From Bacteroidota bacterium (GTDB taxonomy: Bacteria; Bacteroidota; Bacteroidia; Chitinophagales; Chitinophagaceae): a DNA stretch of 15,581 bases. The DNA is taken from NCBI GenBank assembly GCA_023391015.1, contig JAEWBT010000033.1, positions 1-15,581 of the forward strand, written 5' to 3'. Position 1 is the first letter of the stretch. Every line of letters begins with the position of its first letter. Positions 6,299 to 14,253 of the stretch are shown here, piece after piece. The notes below the pieces were generated by a model. The model was not told the DNA's origin and ran no database searches. It worked only from the letters and a program-made list of their open reading frames with translations. The translations under genes and the position numbers were made by a program.

Positions 6299-9262
6299 TT
6301 ATATTAAGGTTGCAGGTGGCTGACTGCCGCCTTGTGGGTTCCAGATTTTGTCGAAGATGAAGTCTAGATACTGGCGCTTGAAGTCTTTGTCGTCCGTAAA
6401 TTTTTTGTACAGGTCGGTATAGGTGAAGATGACGTCCTGCATGAGGTCTTCTACCTTTTTGTCGGAGGTGATGCGGGCGTTCTGGAGGTCGCTGTTATGG
6501 ATGGTAGTTACGGTAGCCTGGTCGAGGGCAAAAGAATCGGGCAATTGCTGGAAAAGAAAGTGCTTTACTTTATCATCGTCTGTCCAGTTGTCGATGCCGA
6601 AGCGGTCGTTGAAGCGCTGGAGGATGTTGGCCAGGTCTGCAAAGTCGGCATCGGGCTTTTTGGCGGAGACCAGGGGCGAAGCGGGGGAGAGTTCTTCTTC
6701 GGCACCGAGGCTGAGGTTTTGGGTGGCTACGCGGGTGAGGCGATAGCTATCGAGGTCTATTGCTTCGAGGATGTCGGCTGCGCCATCATCGCTGCCATCG
6801 GGCGCTATTTTGGGCAGGAGGAACTTCAGAAACCAATAGAGGCGTTCCCAATAGGGGTTGTTGAAATCCAGAATCTTGGATAAGAACGCATAGGTCCGGA
6901 TAAAGGATTTGGCTTTGACGTAGAAGTCAATCCGCTGTTCTTCTGAAAGGGCATTCCGGAAACCGGCGGCGCAGGCATCTATAAGCGGGTCGAGGCGGGT
7001 GCGGGGTGCTTTGTTAAAATACAGGTTGGTGAAGCCGGCAACGTCTTCATGGGTATAGACGCCCGTACCGTCGAGGAAATCGGCCAGATCGTTGAGCTTA
7101 TTGGGGTCGGTGGACTCGCTGAGGATGGTTTGGGTATAGTAGGGTTCGAAAGCGGCCTGGATGTCTTCTGCCTTGTTGTAGAAATCGAGAACGAAGGTGT
7201 CTTCTTTGAGCGGCCTCAGGGCGCGGTTGAGGCGAGACAGGGTTTGCACAGCATCCACGCCCGACAAGGGCTTATCTACGTACATGGTATGGAGCAGGGG
7301 CTGGTCGAATCCAGTCTGGAATTTATCGGCTACAATCAGGAAACGGTACTCCGGCTTTTTAAACTCTTTTGGAATGTCGATGGACGGAAAGCCGTTGAGG
7401 GTGGCTTCTTCTACTTCGAGGCCTTCGTAGGTGCGTTTTCCGGAAAAAGCCACGATGGGCTTGTAGGGCATATTGTGGGCGGCCAGGTATTTCTTGAAAG
7501 CATGGAAATATTTGATGGCATTGGCAACGCCGTTGGCCACTACCATTGCCTTTGCTTTCCCGCCGATGCGCCGTGACACTTCGTCGTGGAAGTGGCCCGC
7601 CATGACGGCTGTTTTTTGCTCGATGGAGTAGAGGTGTTGTTCTACATAGCGCCGGAGCATTTTGTTGGCCTGCGAGCGCTCGTATTCGGGGTTGTCCTGA
7701 ATGGTATTGGCCAGGCGATAGAAGGATTGATAGGTGGTGTAGTTTTTCAGTACATCTTCAATAAAGCCTTCTTCAATGGCCTGCTTCATGGAATAGAGGT
7801 CGAAAGCGCGGGATTTGCCGTCGGCCTCCCGGGTGCCGAAGAGTTCCAGCGTTTTGGGTTTGGGCGTGGCCGTGAAAGCAAAGTAGCTGGCGTTTTTGAG
7901 CATTTTGCGGCCATCAATGAGTTGGTTGATGAGGTCCTCGCCGGTGGGCGCGTCTTCTTCGGGGGTGGGCTGATAGCGCACCGCGCCTTCTGCCAGGCCT
8001 TGATTCATCCGGTTCATGGCTTCGCCACTCTGGCCGCTGTGGGCTTCGTCCATGATGATGGCAAAGCGGGTGGCGGGTAGGTTGCTGAGGTCTTCGTAGA
8101 TGTGGGGGAATTTCTGGATGGTGGTGATGATAATCTTTTTGCCGTCTTCCAGGGCCGACTTGAGGTGGCGGCTACCGCTGCTGATATGCTCTACGAGGTT
8201 GCGGCCCTGGGCAAAGGCGCGGATGTTGTCGCGGATTTGGCGGTCGAGGACGATGCGGTCGGTAACGACGATGACGCTGTCGAAGGTGGGTTGGGTGTGG
8301 GAGGCGTCGTGGAGGGCTACCAACTGGTGGGCGAGCCAGGCGATAGAGTTAGACTTGCCGCTGCCGGCGCTGTGCTGGATGAGATAGCGCTGGCCTGCGC
8401 CGTGGGCTTTGGCATGGGACAGAAGCCTGCGAACGGCGCGCAGCTGGTGGTAGCGCGGAAAGATTTGTTTGCGGGTGATTTTTCCGGTGTCTTCATCTCT
8501 TTCCTCTACTACCTGCGCGTAGTTTTCGAGGATGGTGCTGAGCAGGGGTTTGGTCAGGATTTCTTTCCAGAGGTAGTCTGTTTTGAGGCCGTTGGGGTTT
8601 AAGGGGTTTCCGGCCCCGTCGTTGGTGCCTTTGTTGAAAGGCAGGAAAAAAGTGGCCGGACCTTTCAACTCGGAGGCCATAAATACCCAGTCGGCATCGG
8701 CGGCGAAATGAACGACGCAACGGCCGAAAGCAAAGAGCGGCTCGCGCGGCTCGCGGTCTTGCTGGTATTGCCGGATGGCGTCTTTGACCGTCTGCCCGGT
8801 CCACTGGTTTTTGAGCTCGGCGGTGAGGATGGGCAGGCCGTTGAGGAACAGCACTACATCGAGGCTCTTGTTATTGGCAAGGCTGTAATAGAGCTGGCGG
8901 GTAACGTGGAAGATGTTTTCGTCGTAGAGGGCAATGGACTTGGGGTTGTTGGCAGATACCGGCAGGCGATGGTAGAGCGCTACGTGGAGGTCGAGGTCTT
9001 TGACGCCATTGCGGAGGACGTCGATGATGCCGCGTTGCCGGATCTGGTCGGACAGGCGGCGCAGGAATTTTTCGCCGCCGCGCTGCTGGATTTTGGCATA
9101 GGCGGCGGGCTGGGTTTTTTGGAGGAACTGCCAGAGGATTTGGGGATAAAGGCAGAGGTCGCGGTCGTAGTCGGGGCTGGTGGTTTGGATATAACCGGCT
9201 TCGGAGACCAGGCTATCGACGATGATGGTTTCGAGGTTTTTTTCGGAGGTATCGGTAGGCAT
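6299..9262 (-). CDS. hsdR: Type I restriction enzyme R subunit (HsdR)
   Basis: ATG at 9262, TAA at 6299-6301, 987 residues, a normal HsdR length. This is the motor and nuclease subunit that, with HsdM and HsdS, translocates and cuts unmodified DNA. The N-terminal nuclease has D135 (SLDVVLFLNG) and E149-L-K151 (TAELKNQW), then a QY pair near 165. The SF2 helicase has Walker A HSAGSGKS (297-304), the DEAH box MDEAHSGQSG (404-413) and motif III FTATPKPK (463-470). Further on, ADKFQTGFDQP and DAVQTLSRLNR match motifs V and VI. All key residues look intact, so the enzyme should be active. It starts two bases after the 282-residue gene, unlike typical hsd layouts where hsdR is next to hsdM or hsdS. 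One row (8401-8460) is 40/60 G+C, higher than its neighbours. Confidence 0.96.
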   Translation of the reverse strand: MPTDTSEKNLETIIVDSLVSEAGYIQTTSPDYDRDLCLYPQILWQFLQKTQPAAYAKIQQRGGEKFLRRLSDQIRQRGIIDVLRNGVKDLDLHVALYHRLPVSANNPKSIALYDENIFHVTRQLYYSLANNKSLDVVLFLNGLPILTAELKNQWTGQTVKDAIRQYQQDREPREPLFAFGRCVVHFAADADWVFMASELKGPATFFLPFNKGTNDGAGNPLNPNGLKTDYLWKEILTKPLLSTILENYAQVVEERDEDTGKITRKQIFPRYHQLRAVRRLLSHAKAHGAGQRYLIQHSAGSGKSNSIAWLAHQLVALHDASHTQPTFDSVIVVTDRIVLDRQIRDNIRAFAQGRNLVEHISSGSRHLKSALEDGKKIIITTIQKFPHIYEDLSNLPATRFAIIMDEAHSGQSGEAMNRMNQGLAEGAVRYQPTPEEDAPTGEDLINQLIDGRKMLKNASYFAFTATPKPKTLELFGTREADGKSRAFDLYSMKQAIEEGFIEDVLKNYTTYQSFYRLANTIQDNPEYERSQANKMLRRYVEQHLYSIEQKTAVMAGHFHDEVSRRIGGKAKAMVVANGVANAIKYFHAFKKYLAAHNMPYKPIVAFSGKRTYEGLEVEEATLNGFPSIDIPKEFKKPEYRFLIVADKFQTGFDQPLLHTMYVDKPLSGVDAVQTLSRLNRALRPLKEDTFVLDFYNKAEDIQAAFEPYYTQTILSESTDPNKLNDLADFLDGTGVYTHEDVAGFTNLYFNKAPRTRLDPLIDACAAGFRNALSEEQRIDFYVKAKSFIRTYAFLSKILDFNNPYWERLYWFLKFLLPKIAPDGSDDGAADILEAIDLDSYRLTRVATQNLSLGAEEELSPASPLVSAKKPDADFADLANILQRFNDRFGIDNWTDDDKVKHFLFQQLPDSFALDQATVTTIHNSDLQNARITSDKKVEDLMQDVIFTYTDLYKKFTDDKDFKRQYLDFIFDKIWNPQGGSQPPATLI

Positions 9263-9264
9263 AG

Positions 9265-10113
9265 TTATTCGTAATGGTCTTGAATGTAATCTGCAATAGC
9301 TTTAGTTTCACGAAGGTTTCTGCCAGTTGTATACACTTTCACTCCATAATGCTTTGCGGTATCCAGTAAAACAATCTCAATTACTCCGTCTTTTGAAGTA
9401 CTGCGAATAAAATTCCGGCTTTTGCCAAATTCATTTGTTTCCATTCCTTCCACATACTTGCAGTGCTTAATCTTTGACCAAAATGCCTCAAGTTCTGCCT
9501 GGCCGTGGTGTGAAGTGATTTTTGCTTCTTTGGCCTCAACCAAAATTGTCGTTTCTGAGGGCTCCAGCGTAAGACTTCTTTCAATCAAATCTTTTACCTC
9601 GCTGCTATGTAAGCATGCTTCAGACCAAGTATTTAGAATAGGCTTTGCTTCTGTCCCATCCCGCGTTACAATTTGTAGGTTTAAGTATCGTTGTATCCAA
9701 ACATCGTCGCTTGTAAGGCTAATGCAGCCTGAATCGGAAACGTGTGCAGCTATTAATCCAAAGCAATCCTTTTTGGTAATGCCGCCTTTGGTATCTTCAA
9801 AATAATAGTCGTGTGCTGCAAAGTACTCATCTACTTGCTCTCCATTTTCTTCGTTGATAAATGGACTAACAAATACACTCAACAAATTCGTTGGCCTATC
9901 ATCCCGAGGCATCCGCTTGTCGTGAAACCATTGCTTTAGCGTGTAATCAGGCGCTAAAAAAATTTCATCTGTGAGTACAGCCGAACGGATATTTCGAACA
10001 CCAAGTTTCTGTGCTGCGACTACTGCTTTACCAAATATTTTCATTTTCTCGTTTGCGGCGTACGGGTTTTCGCTAAGCGGTGTAACGCTCATTTCATTAA
10101 ATGTGAACTCCAT
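9265..10113 (-). CDS. Third protein of DUF262/DUF3696 module, unknown function (282 aa)
   Basis: ATG at 10113 directly abuts the TAG of the ATPase gene (no bases between); TAA at 9265-9267, two bases before hsdR. No domain is certain. The N-terminal part has a helical basic segment (KIFGKAVVAAQKLGVRNIRS) and TDEIFLAPDYTLKQWFHD. The middle holds TTILVEAKEAKITSHHGQ. The C-terminus has YVEGMETNEFGKSRNFIR, DGVIEIVLLD and VKVYTTGRNLRETKAIADYI. The pattern TTGRNxxET-K-IA recalls proteins found beside DUF3696 ATPases. No nuclease signature is provable, although VEAKEAK is loosely reminiscent of an ExK site. The zero-spacing coupling suggests it is made with, and binds, the ATPase. It is AT-richer than hsdR (26/60 G+C at 9601-9660). 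Confidence 0.7.
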   Translation of the reverse strand: MEFTFNEMSVTPLSENPYAANEKMKIFGKAVVAAQKLGVRNIRSAVLTDEIFLAPDYTLKQWFHDKRMPRDDRPTNLLSVFVSPFINEENGEQVDEYFAAHDYYFEDTKGGITKKDCFGLIAAHVSDSGCISLTSDDVWIQRYLNLQIVTRDGTEAKPILNTWSEACLHSSEVKDLIERSLTLEPSETTILVEAKEAKITSHHGQAELEAFWSKIKHCKYVEGMETNEFGKSRNFIRSTSKDGVIEIVLLDTAKHYGVKVYTTGRNLRETKAIADYIQDHYE

Positions 10114-11208
10114 CTACAACAGTTTTAGTAATTGATTGCTCCATTCGTCTAACAGGTTCTCAGGATAATCACTGAGCACACCGTTCTGGTCGATACCTAT
10201 TGTTGTTGCACGTGTAAATTGCTCTTCTGCGGTGTTGCGCTTTTCAAAATAATAGAGACCGACTTTCTGCGAGGGAATAAGCGTATTCTTCACTGCCACA
10301 CGAATCCCATTCAAGACATGGTCACTGTGGGTCTCAATAATTAGCTGGGCACCTGCCGCCGCCGACAGGGCAATGAGCTTGCCCATCTCCGCCTGGCCGC
10401 GGGGGTGAACGTGGCTTTCCGGATTTTCAATAATAATAAGCCTGTTCTGTTTTGTTGAAAGCAAAGCAACTACAACAGGCAATACATAGGTAAGGCCGAA
10501 GCCTACATTCTTGGGGCGAAAGCGATTGGTGAAGCCGCCGGCCGCCTCAAATTGTATATCCAGTACAATCTTATTCAGGCCCTGAATTTTTGAGGTATTG
10601 AACTTGATGCCGGGGGAAATTTCACCCATCCACGCATCTACCTGCGCCAGTAAGAACGGCGATTTTGCAGCGGGATGACGCAGCGCTTCGGGTACTTCAT
10701 CTGTGCCGAATTGATTCAGATAATGAATGGCATACTCGCCGTCAATACCAATTTGTCCGTCGCGACCAACTTCCAAGGACGACATGCGATATTCATCCTG
10801 AGGAGCTGAGCGTTCAGCCTTGAGGTATTGAAAGTTTGTGCTGAATAACGAAAAATCCTGAAGGCCATTAAAAGGATAAGCATTATCTGCGACCAGTTCC
10901 TGTGCTTCCGGCTCGTAAGCCATTGTCCAGCTTAACTCATGTTTGTCATCTTCTGTAAATGCAATGCGAATGAAATCTTCTTTACTGTACTGGTACATAG
11001 CATCCCGGCCTTCGCCAAGCTGTACCATGTAATCATTGAGATTTACCAGGCCTACCTGCAAATCGCGGCTTTGCCGCAGTATCAGTAATGCCTGTACAAG
11101 GGAGGATTTGCCCATACCGTTCAAACCCATCAATAGGTTGAGCGGCTTTAATTCAAGATTGAGCTTGCGAAGCGACTTGAAGTTTTGGATAGAGAGGTGC
11201 GTAATCAT
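10114..11208 (-). CDS. AAA ATPase with DUF3696 (SMC/OLD-like)
   Basis: 364 residues, ATG at 11208, TAG at 10114-10116. The start opens ITHLSIQNFKSLRKLNLELK, typical of AAA15/AAA21 ATPases. Walker A is G28LNGMGKSS36. A signature-like NVGFGLTYVLPVV lies at 234-246 and Walker B is LIIIENPE (257-264), followed by ESHVHP. ETHSDHVLNGIR (292-303) is the D/H-loop region. The tail (TIGIDQNGVLSDYPENLLDE) matches DUF3696. Such ATPases act as DNA-end or damage sensors in several anti-phage systems, with a partner providing the toxic activity. The gene overlaps the DUF262 stop by four bases (ATGA) and touches the next gene, a translationally coupled trio. No nuclease domain is fused. Confidence 0.9.
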   Translation of the reverse strand: MITHLSIQNFKSLRKLNLELKPLNLLMGLNGMGKSSLVQALLILRQSRDLQVGLVNLNDYMVQLGEGRDAMYQYSKEDFIRIAFTEDDKHELSWTMAYEPEAQELVADNAYPFNGLQDFSLFSTNFQYLKAERSAPQDEYRMSSLEVGRDGQIGIDGEYAIHYLNQFGTDEVPEALRHPAAKSPFLLAQVDAWMGEISPGIKFNTSKIQGLNKIVLDIQFEAAGGFTNRFRPKNVGFGLTYVLPVVVALLSTKQNRLIIIENPESHVHPRGQAEMGKLIALSAAAGAQLIIETHSDHVLNGIRVAVKNTLIPSQKVGLYYFEKRNTAEEQFTRATTIGIDQNGVLSDYPENLLDEWSNQLLKLL

Positions 11209-12374
11209 GGACTGGTGATAATTGACTGGATGAGCTGTTGAATTGCCTTGAAGCGGTAAACAACTTTGTCTTTATTGCTGGTGCTGGTTGAAACCGAGGC
11301 TTCAAATCTCGTGTCTGTATTCATCAGCCTCATAAAGGCAGAAACAACAGCCGTTTTGCGCGATTTGAGTATTTCCCGCTCGGCCTGTGTTAGCTTAGCA
11401 AGCGACACGCTCCAGACATCAAAAACAGCCTTGCTGATGGGTTTGCGCCGGTCCTGCATACTATATAGCTTGCGAAAGGCGTAATGGCCAAAGATCTGAT
11501 GTGCTAATATCATAGCTGCTGTGAAATCTGCCTCAATCTGATTTGCCTTACGCTCTGGCAATACGCGAAGACTGCCCATAGCAGCATTCAAGAAGGTATC
11601 TAAATCAGGTTTGTAATCTTCGGGGTTATCAAGATAAAATGCAAGAAACCTGGTAACGAAATCACGGTCCTCCATTCGTGAGGTTGACACAACGCCCTGG
11701 GTAGCGGTCTTGAACGCCGGCAGATCCGCCAGCCTCTTTACAAATTTAGCAGGCTGCCCTTGATTGAGCGCGTGACGAATTTCCTGCGGTGTAAGTATGA
11801 GACCACCGGTGTTGATACGCTTGAAGATATTGAACTTTACTTCCGGGGGGGTGCCCGGATTGATGATATATGCTATGATACTTGCCTCTTCAATCTGGCG
11901 CTGGTACGGGCGTGGCAAATCATCAAAGCCTTTGCCTTCCAGCTTATTCAGGAATTCTAAGCCAGTAAGATGCAGCGTTTTTTTGACTACAAAGTTGTAG
12001 ATGGTGCTTATACGTTGAAGACCATCTACTACGAGCCACCTATCATCATCTGTGCCATCAAAGTAGAATGCCGGCAATGGAAAGCGGATAAGTATGCTTT
12101 CAATAAGCTGGCTTTGCTTATCATTTTCCCAGAGGTTCATGCTTCGCTGGAACTCGGGGGCAAGGTCTATTTCATCGTTGCGGAGGCGCTTAATAAGATT
12201 GTCCAGGTTGAGTGTGTCGCGCTTAATGTTGATGTCGGCGGGATTGAAGGGCTGGTTCATCAGGCTTCCCGTGCCATCATCTTCCTTCTCCACGGAAAAC
12301 TGGGCCAGCTCTGCCTCCAGCTCTTCCCGGGATGGGGCGTTTATGTGTTCTCTATCCGTAGCCTTGAAGGACAT
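11205..12374 (-). CDS. DUF262 domain protein (ParB/Srx-like)
   Basis: The longest frame starts at 12476, but those 34 extra codons lie inside rhuM and have no family resemblance. ATG 12374 (MSFKATDREH) is two bases after the rhuM stop and gives 389 residues. The N-terminal domain shows the DUF262 pattern: APEFQRSMNLWENDKQ (72-87), LIESILIRFPLPAFYF (90-105) and VVDGLQRIST (115-124), with the DGxQR catalytic-type motif. A central segment has FKRINTGGLILTPQEIRHAL. DUF262 has a ParB/sulfiredoxin-type nucleotide-binding fold and is the N-terminal domain of GmrSD-type modified-DNA restriction enzymes. The DUF1524 HNH nuclease normally following it is not seen here; the C-terminus is helical and basic instead. 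Coupled to the DUF3696 ATPase by a 4-base overlap. Confidence 0.9.
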   Translation of the reverse strand: MSFKATDREHINAPSREELEAELAQFSVEKEDDGTGSLMNQPFNPADINIKRDTLNLDNLIKRLRNDEIDLAPEFQRSMNLWENDKQSQLIESILIRFPLPAFYFDGTDDDRWLVVDGLQRISTIYNFVVKKTLHLTGLEFLNKLEGKGFDDLPRPYQRQIEEASIIAYIINPGTPPEVKFNIFKRINTGGLILTPQEIRHALNQGQPAKFVKRLADLPAFKTATQGVVSTSRMEDRDFVTRFLAFYLDNPEDYKPDLDTFLNAAMGSLRVLPERKANQIEADFTAAMILAHQIFGHYAFRKLYSMQDRRKPISKAVFDVWSVSLAKLTQAEREILKSRKTAVVSAFMRLMNTDTRFEASVSTSTSNKDKVVYRFKAIQQLIQSIITSP

Positions 12375-12376
12375 AC

Positions 12377-13393
12377 CTATGGTTTTTTCGTTTTTGGTGC
12401 ACTGTTTAGTTTTCCCGCTTTCTCCGTGAGTTGTTTGAGGGCTTCTATACTTTTCCGGTCTTCCAGATGCCGCCACTTCTGATACTCGGTTTCGGCTTTC
12501 TTGTCGGCAGCAGCTTTGGAAATACGACCGGCGTCGAGGAGGACCTGGCGGTCGTTGATGGTCAGGATGTCGTGGAGCTTTTTCATCCAGTCAACCATCC
12601 GCATGGGCTTGCGGGCGAGAGCCTGGCTCTCGGCAAAGGAAAGGTACTGCTCTACCAAAAGGTTCAGGGCCTGTAACTCTTCGGTAGTCAGGTAGTTTTT
12701 GGCAATGGTTACGTCTTTCTTAATGACGCGGTTTCCTGGAAAATTAGTAAGACCCATATTGGGCCGGGTGGCATTGGCCCGGGCGTGGATAAGCTCGGCA
12801 GCGGTGTGGTGGTGAATGGCCCAGTGGAACTTATTCTGGACGGTTGCAAAAAACTCATGGCTGATGTCGCTATCGGCATCGTAGTCTTCGCTGGTGGCAA
12901 ATATTTCCCGGACTTTGTAGTAGAAGTTTTTTTCGCTGGTGCGGATGTCGCGAACACGAGCGAGCAGCTCTTCGAAATAGCGGTTGGTGAAGCCTTGTTC
13001 CTTGAGGCGGTTGTCGTCGAGGGTAAAGCCTTTGACCAGATACTCGCGCAGGCGCTGCGTGGCCCAGATGCGAAACTGGGTGCCCCGCTGCGAGCGGACG
13101 CGGTAGCCTACGGAGATAATAACATCGAGGTTGTAATAATATATTTCACGTTCTACCTCGCGTTCGCCTTCGGTTTGAACTGTTCGGAATTTCCGAACAG
13201 TTGCAGCCTCTTGGAGTTCGCCTTCTTCAAATATGCGACTGATATGTTCACTGATAGTGGACTTGGCTTTGCCGAAAAGCTCGGTAAGCTGGACTTGGGT
13301 GAGCCATACGGTTTCACCTTCAAGACGTACTTGGAGATGAGCCTCGCCGTCTTCGGACTGATACAGAATAACCTGCGATGTATTTTCTTCCAT
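12377..13393 (-). CDS. rhuM: RhuM family protein
   Basis: ATG at 13393, TAG at 12377-12379, 338 residues. The N-terminal winged-helix region VWLTQVQLTELFGKAKSTIS (29-48) continues EHISRIFEEGEL, and TVRKFRTVQ (65-73), YYYNLDVIISVGYRVRSQRG (85-104) and FRIWATQRLREYLVKGF are hallmarks of RhuM, first named from Salmonella pathogenicity island 3. Its biochemical function is not established; the fold implies DNA binding. Homologues are often found within type I RM operons, as here between hsdS and hsdR. The region TVRKFRTV is encoded by a perfect 12-bp inverted repeat (13178-13202), possibly a self-binding site. The 32-base gap before it is the largest in the hsdS-hsdR part of the operon. Confidence 0.93.
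   Translation of the reverse strand: MEENTSQVILYQSEDGEAHLQVRLEGETVWLTQVQLTELFGKAKSTISEHISRIFEEGELQEAATVRKFRTVQTEGEREVEREIYYYNLDVIISVGYRVRSQRGTQFRIWATQRLREYLVKGFTLDDNRLKEQGFTNRYFEELLARVRDIRTSEKNFYYKVREIFATSEDYDADSDISHEFFATVQNKFHWAIHHHTAAELIHARANATRPNMGLTNFPGNRVIKKDVTIAKNYLTTEELQALNLLVEQYLSFAESQALARKPMRMVDWMKKLHDILTINDRQVLLDAGRISKAAADKKAETEYQKWRHLEDRKSIEALKQLTEKAGKLNSAPKTKKP
13178..13202. repeat. Perfect 12-bp inverted repeat within rhuM
   Basis: AACTGTTCGGAA at 13178-13189, one spacer base, and its exact reverse complement at 13191-13202. It lies inside rhuM and encodes TVRKFRTV (residues 65-72). A 25-bp near-palindrome in coding DNA is rare by chance and has the shape of an operator for a dimeric winged-helix protein. 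Confidence 0.9.
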
Positions 13394-13425
13394 GTAGCTG
13401 AGAATTATGTTGGGAAATTACGGCT

Positions 13426-14253
13426 TTATGGGCGGGTGATGAGGAAGCGCATGAGGGTGCCGGTTTGGTAGAGGATAAATTCAACTTCTTCGGGCTTGGC
13501 GCTGTCACCGTGCTTGGCGTGGGTGTTTTGGTATTTGGCGTAAAGGTCGAGGAGCTTCCAGAAGGTGTTGCTGATTTCGGTGCTGGTGCCTTTGGCCTTG
13601 AGGAAGGCGCCGAGGTCGGCTTGCTGGTTTTCAAGGCTTTTATTGTTGTTTAAAAGCGCTTTTAAAAGGGTTTCCAGAGAAAGCCGCAGATTATCCAGAA
13701 CGGCGCGTTCTTTGCTTTTAACGCCGACGTAGCCCAGAGCGGCAGCGAAAGGCTTGTAGCTTTCCGGAAATTGAGTGAGCCAGTGGAGGTTGTCATTGAC
13801 GAGGCGCTCATCCAGGAGTTTGGCTCCGGCAGGATAGAAAAGAACTTCGGTTCCGGTATGGGTGATTGCTAAGGGCGCGCCGCTGTCGGCAATGGCTTTT
13901 TGAAGCTCTGGGAGGAAACAGGTTTTTGCGCCTTCTTCCAGATATTCCATTCTAAAGAAGGCTTCAAGACAAAATATGAACCGCGAGGTGCCTAACTCTT
14001 TCTTTGAGATATACTCATAAACATCTGGTGGACTGTAGATGACAGTAGCAGGTTTTCTGTGTATGCCTACAATATCAAAGAACTCATTCTGCTCTAAGGC
14101 ATCATAAAAGCAATTGGACAGGCACCGGTCATACGCATTCAGCGCCCGGTTCCGGAAATCTTCCCAGCGCTGGTCTTCGGAAAGGTCTATGTTCCAGCGG
14201 CGGCGAAAGCCATTTACCCAGTTTTGCGGTTGTTGGGATTCTTTTGGAGCCAT
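13426..14253 (-). CDS. RM-embedded hypothetical protein with possible HEPN/Abi-like C-terminus (275 aa)
   Basis: ATG at 14253, three bases after the hsdS stop; TAA at 13426-13428. I do not recognise a named family. The N-terminus has FRRRWNIDLSEDQRWEDFRN (16-35); the middle is mixed. The C-terminal third has a helix RAVLDNLRLSLETLLKALL (183-201), then ISNTFWKLLDLYAK and YQNTHAKHGD (241-250), and a final helix EEVEFILYQTGTLMRFLI. This helix / N-x-H-x-x-HG / helix layout resembles the C-terminal domain of abortive-infection proteins, some of which are HEPN RNases. The usual R in the R-(4-6)-H motif is not present; only N243, H245 and H248 are. It could be a toxin or a signal sensor in the operon. 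Confidence 0.65.
   Translation of the reverse strand: MAPKESQQPQNWVNGFRRRWNIDLSEDQRWEDFRNRALNAYDRCLSNCFYDALEQNEFFDIVGIHRKPATVIYSPPDVYEYISKKELGTSRFIFCLEAFFRMEYLEEGAKTCFLPELQKAIADSGAPLAITHTGTEVLFYPAGAKLLDERLVNDNLHWLTQFPESYKPFAAALGYVGVKSKERAVLDNLRLSLETLLKALLNNNKSLENQQADLGAFLKAKGTSTEISNTFWKLLDLYAKYQNTHAKHGDSAKPEEVEFILYQTGTLMRFLITRP

Noticed and set aside
12375..12476. Longer start of the DUF262 gene at 12476
   Set aside because: It would overlap rhuM by about 100 bases, and those codons have no resemblance to the family; ATG 12374 fits the packed operon.
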